A stretch of DNA of 21,602 bases from positions 76,459,423 to 76,481,024 of the forward strand of contig JBOZIK010000001.1 of NCBI GenBank assembly GCA_051453625.1, read 5' to 3'. Below are positions 17,411 to 21,602 of this stretch, piece after piece. The notes beneath the pieces are model-generated. The model saw only the letters and a list, made by a program, of their open reading frames with translations. It did no database searches and was not told where the DNA came from. How positions within the stretch are numbered: position 1 is the first letter of the stretch; every line of letters begins with the position of its first letter. The position numbers and the translations under genes are program-made. Origin of the DNA: Welwitschia mirabilis. Taxonomy: Eukaryota > Gnetophyta > Gnetopsida > Welwitschiales.

Positions 17411-18420
17411 TTAACTCACACTATACATAATATCTAACCTTGTGATGGTTGCATATATTAGGCTCCTGACCATCTACTTATAGAGTATCTTATCTACTTT
17501 GTCTTCATCCTTACTAGTTTACTTCCTAAAACCATTGGATTATGGACTCACTTTGAGTTGTCCATTCCAAATATCTATAGATGTTCTACCATGTACTTCT
17601 TTTTAATACATAAAGATACCATCAGCTTTCTGTATTACTTTAAGACTAAGAAAGAACTTCATTCTTCCCATGTTGGTCATAGTGAATTCTAGCTTCATGG
17701 ACCTCCTGAACTCCATCATTAACTTATCATCACTCCCTGTGTAAATCAGATCATCCACATACAAGCTCACCACCAAGATACTCTTCTTCTCCACCTTAGT
17801 AAATAACATGGGTTCATACTCACATTTTGGAAACCCATGCCTAAGAAAATAGCCTTCAATGCAATTGTACCAAGCCTAAGGGACCTATTTTAATTCATAC
17901 ATAGCACGTTTCAGCTTGTAGACTTTTCCTTCTTCCTCCTTCTTCTTGAATCCTTATGGTTTTTTGACATAAATAACTTTAGTTAATTCCCCATAAACAA
18001 AGGTATATTTTACATTCATTTGGTAGATGGACCATCCATGATGATCAACTATGGTAATGACTAGCTAAATAATCTCCATGCGAGCTACAGGGATGAATAC
18101 CTCTGTATAATCTATACTGTATTCTTGAGTATATCCTCGTACAACCAATCTTGCCTTATGTTTGCTGACCTCACCATTCTTATCATGCTTATTTTTGAAG
18201 ATCCACTTGACTCTAATCCTTTTAGTAAGCTTAGTTAAATCCCACATGTCATTTATTTCTATAGCTTTAATTTCTTCTTTCATGGCTCTCCTCCATATAG
18301 GATTTTTTATGGCTTCTTTAAAGTATACAGGATCATCTCCTCCACTAGCTATGAGGTGTGATTCAAGGTCATCTTCAAAAAGTCCTTCACTTGTTAAATA
18401 ATCCTGCATCCATATAGGTG
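17411..18420 (-). pseudogene. Copia-2 reverse transcriptase domain, broken
   Basis: It starts PIWRRAMKEEIKAIEIND (about 18325), WIFKNKHDKNGEVSKHKARL, then YTEVFIPVARMEII. The motif A region reads WSIYQMNVKYTFVYGEL where copia RT has MDVK, so the first active-site Asp is Asn. YVDD is intact (LVVSLYVDDLIYTGSDDK, about 17760). Stops occur at II*LV, KKP*GF (Gln to TAA), LK*VP*AW (both TAG), MY*KE (TAA) and YK*MV (Gln to TAG). Between about 17580 and 17515 the true frame shifts by one base and back (MDNSK*VHNPMVLGSKL is visible there). The C-terminus (RLDIMYSVS*VSQFMNNPKE) runs into RNase H. Confidence 0.95.
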
Positions 18421-19409
18421 GAGTACATTATCTTCTTGAGATGGAAAGCTACTGTATGGTGAGTGGAAGTTGCTGTTCTGGAGCTTTATCTTGTTATGCA
18501 TAACCTTCATCAGCATATTCTGCTATTTCCTTCTCCTGATTATCATCCACTTCGACATTACTTTCATTGTCATTCCAATCCAATTCAGATTGAATTAAGC
18601 TTGCATAATCTTCTCTCCAATTCCAGTAGTTGTCCTCTTCAAATACAACATCTTGACTTACAATTATCTTTCGACTAATGGGATTATAGAGTTGTATACC
18701 TTGGATTCTTTACTAACTTTTAACAAAATGCAGGTTGTACTATGTTGATCCAATTTAGCTTGAGTATTATTTGCCACATGCATGTGAGCTATGCATCTGA
18801 AGACTTTGAAATATTCATCATAAGGATTTTTCCCACTCTAAGCTTCTTCTAGCATCTTATTCTTCACTGCTAGCATCGAACTTCTATTGAGTACATGTAC
18901 TACCCAATTAATAACTTTTGGCCAAAAATATTTTTGGGATATTTTTCTCGAAGATCATGCTTTAAATGATATTCATAGTGGTATGGTTCTTTTTCTTGAT
19001 GGTACCATTTTGCTAAGGTGAATATGCAGTAGTAAGTTGTATTTTTATCCCATCTTCAACATAGAAACTTGGGAATTCTAATGATGTAAATTTGCCACCA
19101 TGATATACTCATAGATCCTTGATTGGCAGACCTACTTCACGTTTAACTTTGGCTTTGAACTCCTTGAAGAATGCAAATGCTTCATACTTTTTATGAAGGA
19201 AATAAACCCATATCTTCTGATTACAATCATTAATAAAGGTGATGTAGTACCTCTTGTTGCTATTGAAGATTGGTTGAATGGAACTACACATATTCGAATG
19301 AATCAATTATAGTGGTAGCTCATCTCTCCATGAACTTTTTTTAGGAAAGGATCCCACTGTTACTTCTCAAGCAAACATTCATTGCACACTCTTGATGATT
19401 TTATCAGTT
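18421..19409 (-). pseudogene. Copia-2 integrase, broken, N-terminus in gap
   Basis: At the gap edge the minus strand shows CNECLLEK (about 19390), the CxxC half of the zinc-binding HHCC motif. After a frameshift it reads PKKSSWRDELPL, then IHSNMCSSIQPIFNSNKRYY, ITFINDCNQKIWVYFL and KREVGLPIKDL. The first catalytic Asp (normally HSDI) is Asn. The block normally TDRGGEF reads VYHGGKF, so the second Asp is also lost. The third region reads YSP*QNGTIKKKN, with Gln to TAG and the usual Glu changed to Lys. The C-terminal part has PISRKIIVSQDVVFEEDNYW and an acidic linker. The enzyme cannot be active. Confidence 0.93.
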
Positions 19410-19993
19410 NNNNNNNNNNNNNNNNNNNNNNNNNNNNNNNNNNNNNNNNNNNNNNNNNNNNNNNNNNNNNNNNNNNNNNNNNNNNNNNNNNNNNNNNNNN
19501 NNNNNNNNNNNNNNNNNNNNNNNNNNNNNNNNNNNNNNNNNNNNNNNNNNNNNNNNNNNNNNNNNNNNNNNNNNNNNNNNNNNNNNNNNNNNNNNNNNNN
19601 NNNNNNNNNNNNNNNNNNNNNNNNNNNNNNNNNNNNNNNNNNNNNNNNNNNNNNNNNNNNNNNNNNNNNNNNNNNNNNNNNNNNNNNNNNNNNNNNNNNN
19701 NNNNNNNNNNNNNNNNNNNNNNNNNNNNNNNNNNNNNNNNNNNNNNNNNNNNNNNNNNNNNNNNNNNNNNNNNNNNNNNNNNNNNNNNNNNNNNNNNNNN
19801 NNNNNNNNNNNNNNNNNNNNNNNNNNNNNNNNNNNNNNNNNNNNNNNNNNNNNNNNNNNNNNNNNNNNNNNNNNNNNNNNNNNNNNNNNNNNNNNNNNNN
19901 NNNNNNNNNNNNNNNNNNNNNNNNNNNNNNNNNNNNNNNNNNNNNNNNNNNNNNNNNNNNNNNNNNNNNNNNNNNNNNNNNNNNNNNNNNNNN
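19410..19993. other. Assembly gap, 584 N, inside Copia-2
   Basis: The gap is flanked by the gag zinc knuckle on the right and the integrase zinc finger on the left. A copia protease plus linker between these points is usually near 550-650 bp, so the sized gap fits a simple missing protease region. The ORFs drawn through the N run are meaningless. Confidence 0.95.
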
Positions 19994-20758
19994 GCCCTAA
20001 ATTATGGCAGTTAAAGCACCTAATAGTGAATTTGTTGAAATTTGTCCTTTCACATCCATAACCTCATCTTGATAACCTTCACGACCTCAGCCTTGATTTG
20101 TAGATCCCTCATGAGTTGCCTTTAAGACTTGTTCCTCATCTAAGCTGCTCATCCTTTGCTTATGCATGATTAAACTACTTAGTAATTCCTCTATAGACAT
20201 GCTATTAGTGTCTTGTATCTCCTCAATAGAGCAGACCACATCATTAAATTTTGGAGCCATAGACTACAAGATATTTTCCACCACTACTGTGTCACTTTTT
20301 TCTTTACCATTAGCCTTCATCTTGTTCATAATTGTAAGTGTACATGTGAAATACTCATTCACCGTCTTTCCAGTCTTCATGTGGAGTATCTCAAACTTCT
20401 TTCTCAATGCCTATAGCTATGCTCGCTTAACCCTCATTGAACCTTGATACTTCTACTTTATAGAGTTCCATATGTCCTTGGACATGTTCTTCTTGAGAAT
20501 CGTCTTAAGAATTGATTGATCCAGAGCTTTAAAAAAATAATTTTTCACCTTCAGATCCTTCAGCTTTTGCTCATCTATTTGATGCTACTCTACCTTAGTA
20601 ATTGCTATTCCAATAGGTGCAACAGAAACTACATTCTCCACCAAGTTGCAATATTCCTTCGAATGTAGGAAATTCTCCAATAGCATTGCTAAATGGTTAT
20701 AGTATCCATCGAACTTAGGAATCAAAGGTTGCATGAATGTATTTTCTGTTGTTATCAC
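19994..20758 (-). pseudogene. Copia-2 gag (UBN2 type), six stops and one frameshift
   Basis: Gag forms the virus-like particle and binds element RNA. The minus strand reads TTENTFMQPLIPKFDGYYNH near 20745, LLENFLHSKEYCNLVE, DEQKLKDLKVKNYFF, KDIWNSIK*KYQGSMRVKRA, EILHMKTGKTVNEYFTCTL, VVCSIEEIQD, MSIEELLSSLIMHKQRM. This is the plant copia UBN2 pattern. From 20758 to about 20085 it is one frame broken only by stops: five TAG (VE*HQ, IK*KY, RA*L*AL, IL*SM) and one TGA (NQG*GR). A one-base shift then leads into IRCFNCHNLG, the start of the CCHC zinc knuckle, cut by the gap. The start codon may be the GTG at 20758-20756 (an ATG-to-GTG change) or the later ATG at 20734. Confidence 0.93.
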
Positions 20759-20796
20759 TCTTTTTTACTCAGTGTTTAGCTAGCTACAGCTATGCA

Positions 20797-20896
20797 NNNN
20801 NNNNNNNNNNNNNNNNNNNNNNNNNNNNNNNNNNNNNNNNNNNNNNNNNNNNNNNNNNNNNNNNNNNNNNNNNNNNNNNNNNNNNNNNNNNNNNNN
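20797..20896. other. Assembly gap, 100 N, at the expected 5' LTR of Copia-2
   Basis: The gap begins 38 bp upstream of gag, where leader, primer site and 5' LTR belong. A 242 bp LTR cannot fit in 100 bases, so the length is nominal. No Copia-2 LTR sequence appears on the far side. Confidence 0.9.
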
Positions 20897-21086
20897 GGCA
20901 AATGAAAGTGTTTGTTAGCAAATTAAATGCTAGAATGAATGGATAGAATGCTTAAGAAATTATTAGAGAAACCACTTTGGATGGTTTCAACATGCTGATG
21001 TTTGCATCAACATTGGAGGAGGTGTAGAAGATCATTGATAAAAGGGTTAATTTTAAAAGAAGAAAGTGAAAGTGTTCAAAGGAAGG
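20897..21086. other. Short flank between Copia-2 and Copia-3, nothing recognised
   Basis: Plus-strand pieces such as DGFNMLMFASTLEEV look protein-like but are broken by stops, and I recognise no family. AAAGGAAGG just before the Copia-3 LTR looks like a polypurine tract, so this might be the 3' end of an element whose 3' LTR is the one at 21087. The primer-site-like sequence after that LTR argues against this. Confidence 0.35.
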
Positions 21087-21300
21087 TGTTGAGAGATGTG
21101 TGAATACAACTTTACTTAAGATAGAGTTTTTCTTCTCTTTGAAATGCAAATTAGATTTTCTATTTTCTCCTCTTATGTTTAGTCTAAGTAGGGGATTATT
21201 AGTTCAGTATGAATTACTTTACATATTAGAGAGAAGCTATCTTATTAAAGTAATAGTTACACTCACTGACAACTTTCCAAGTTGTGTATTTGTCTTGTAA

Positions 21301-21310
21301 NNNNNNNNNN
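21301..21310. other. Assembly gap, 10 N, inside the Copia-3 LTR
   Basis: Ten N sit directly before the TATA box, so the true LTR length may differ a little from 474 bp. Confidence 0.95.
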
Positions 21311-21318
21311 TATATAAA
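21311..21318 (+). promoter_or_regulatory. TATA box of the Copia-3 LTR
   Basis: TATATAAA followed by GGG stands about 240 bp before the LTR end, a normal U3/R position. The sequence just upstream is hidden by N. Confidence 0.55.
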
Positions 21319-21561
21319 GGGATTAAAGTTTAGAATATTCTAAGAAAGTAAAGGTAGCTTCTATGTCAAAGGTTGAGGTTCTTTAAATCCATATATCCTA
21401 ATATTGGTAAATAATAAAGAGCTTATTTTTGTAGATGTTTCCTTTTACCTTAAGGGTTTTATCACATAAATTCTGGTGTCCTTTTTGGTGCTTAATTTTT
21501 AAGTTTTTATTGCTTTATAATTTAGAACTTAGCACAGTACTTGGAGAACCTCTTTCAACAG

Positions 21562-21574
21562 TGAGTATCAAAGC
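21562..21574 (+). other. Degenerate primer-binding site of Copia-3
   Basis: TGAGTATCAAAGC starts two bases after the LTR end. The plant copia site pairing with initiator-Met tRNA is TGGTATCAGAGC; the match is good apart from an extra A and one A-for-G change. It supports a plus-strand 5' LTR here. Confidence 0.65.
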
Positions 21575-21602
21575 TTCAAGTATGATACTAGGTCTGGGGA
21601 AT

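Larger units (their letters stand above)
16552..20796 (-). mobile_element. Copia-2: near-complete but inactivated Ty1/copia element
   Basis: In minus-strand order: gag (20758 down to 19994), protease and integrase N-terminus (hidden in N), integrase core, RT, RNase H, polypurine tract, 3' LTR. The 5' LTR and primer site are not visible and should lie in the gap at 20797-20896. The reading frame is preserved over long distances but interrupted by many stops. The bases next to the LTR on the left (ATCTT, 16547-16551) would be one target-site duplication; its partner is hidden by the gap. Confidence 0.95.
21087..21560 (+). repeat. LTR of Copia-3 (probably the 5' LTR), about 474 bp
   Basis: It starts TGTTGAGAGATGTGTG and ends CTCTTTCAACA, giving 6 bp terminal inverted repeats TGTTGA/TCAACA. 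Inside are TATATAAAGG (21311), an AATAAAGAGC stretch near 21413 that could be a polyadenylation signal, and CCTTAAGGGTTTTATCACAT with TTCTGGTGTCC (21450-21483), a pattern common in R/U5 of plant copia LTRs. A primer-site-like sequence follows within two bases. Ten N at 21301-21310 interrupt it. The right-hand rest of the element is outside the window. Confidence 0.75.

Noticed and set aside
18162-18678. Two plus-strand ORFs (79 and 71 codons)
   Set aside because: Antisense to the Copia-2 RT N-terminus and the integrase-RT linker, which have clear family similarity on the minus strand.
19382-20014. ORFs of 202-210 codons
   Set aside because: Almost entirely N; only a few real codons at each end.
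20166-20447. 93-codon plus-strand ORF with hydrophobic segments
   Set aside because: Antisense shadow of Copia-2 gag.

Overview
The window looks like repeat-rich, strongly AT-rich nuclear DNA of a flowering plant. The evidence is the retrotransposon content: three Ty1/copia elements (one with a plant-type UBN2 gag), long LTR-like tracts, and tRNA-derived SINE-like boxes. Four N runs (3176-3275, 19410-19993, 20797-20896, 21301-21310) mark it as a draft scaffold. The species cannot be named from this sequence. I see no intact host gene, structural RNA gene, CRISPR array or prokaryotic system, and no coherent new system. The interest is in the repeats and how they decayed.

Layout. 1-1561: a plus-strand LTR-like tract with three unrelated tandem arrays, namely 37 bp x ~5.5 just upstream of a TATA box, 73 bp x ~4, and nine copies of a 25 bp core mostly in 29 bp doublets. 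2215-4573: two ~91% similar copies of one repeat, separated by a gap; each holds a minus-strand SINE-like A/B box pair, and the left copy lacks 295 bp of the right. 4574-5146: an exon-like 84 bp block with a GC-type splice donor, then a plus-strand tRNA-like A/B box pair. 5147-11960: AT-rich DNA without convincing genes; it holds a second degenerate LTR-like tract (about 6322-7215), a possible third fragment near 10030 and several short repeats.

11964-15560: Copia-1, a minus-strand remnant (candidate 3' LTR, polypurine tract, RNase H, RT, integrase, protease) with no recognisable gag or 5' LTR. 15561-16546: no gene seen. 16552-20796: Copia-2, a different minus-strand copia element with a clear 242 bp 3' LTR, polypurine tract, RNase H, RT, integrase and gag. 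Protease lies in the 584 bp gap, and the 5' LTR probably in the gap at 20797. 21087-end: Copia-3, a plus-strand copia 5' LTR of 474 bp (TGTTGA...TCAACA) followed by a degenerate initiator-Met primer-binding site; its body lies outside the window.

The genes do not work together as a host pathway. Within each copia element the fragments are parts of one gag-pol polyprotein: gag packages the RNA, protease cuts the polyprotein, RT/RNase H copies the RNA, and integrase inserts the DNA. Both pol remnants carry many stops and altered catalytic residues, mostly explainable by C-to-T or G-to-A changes as expected for cytosine-methylated, silenced plant transposons.
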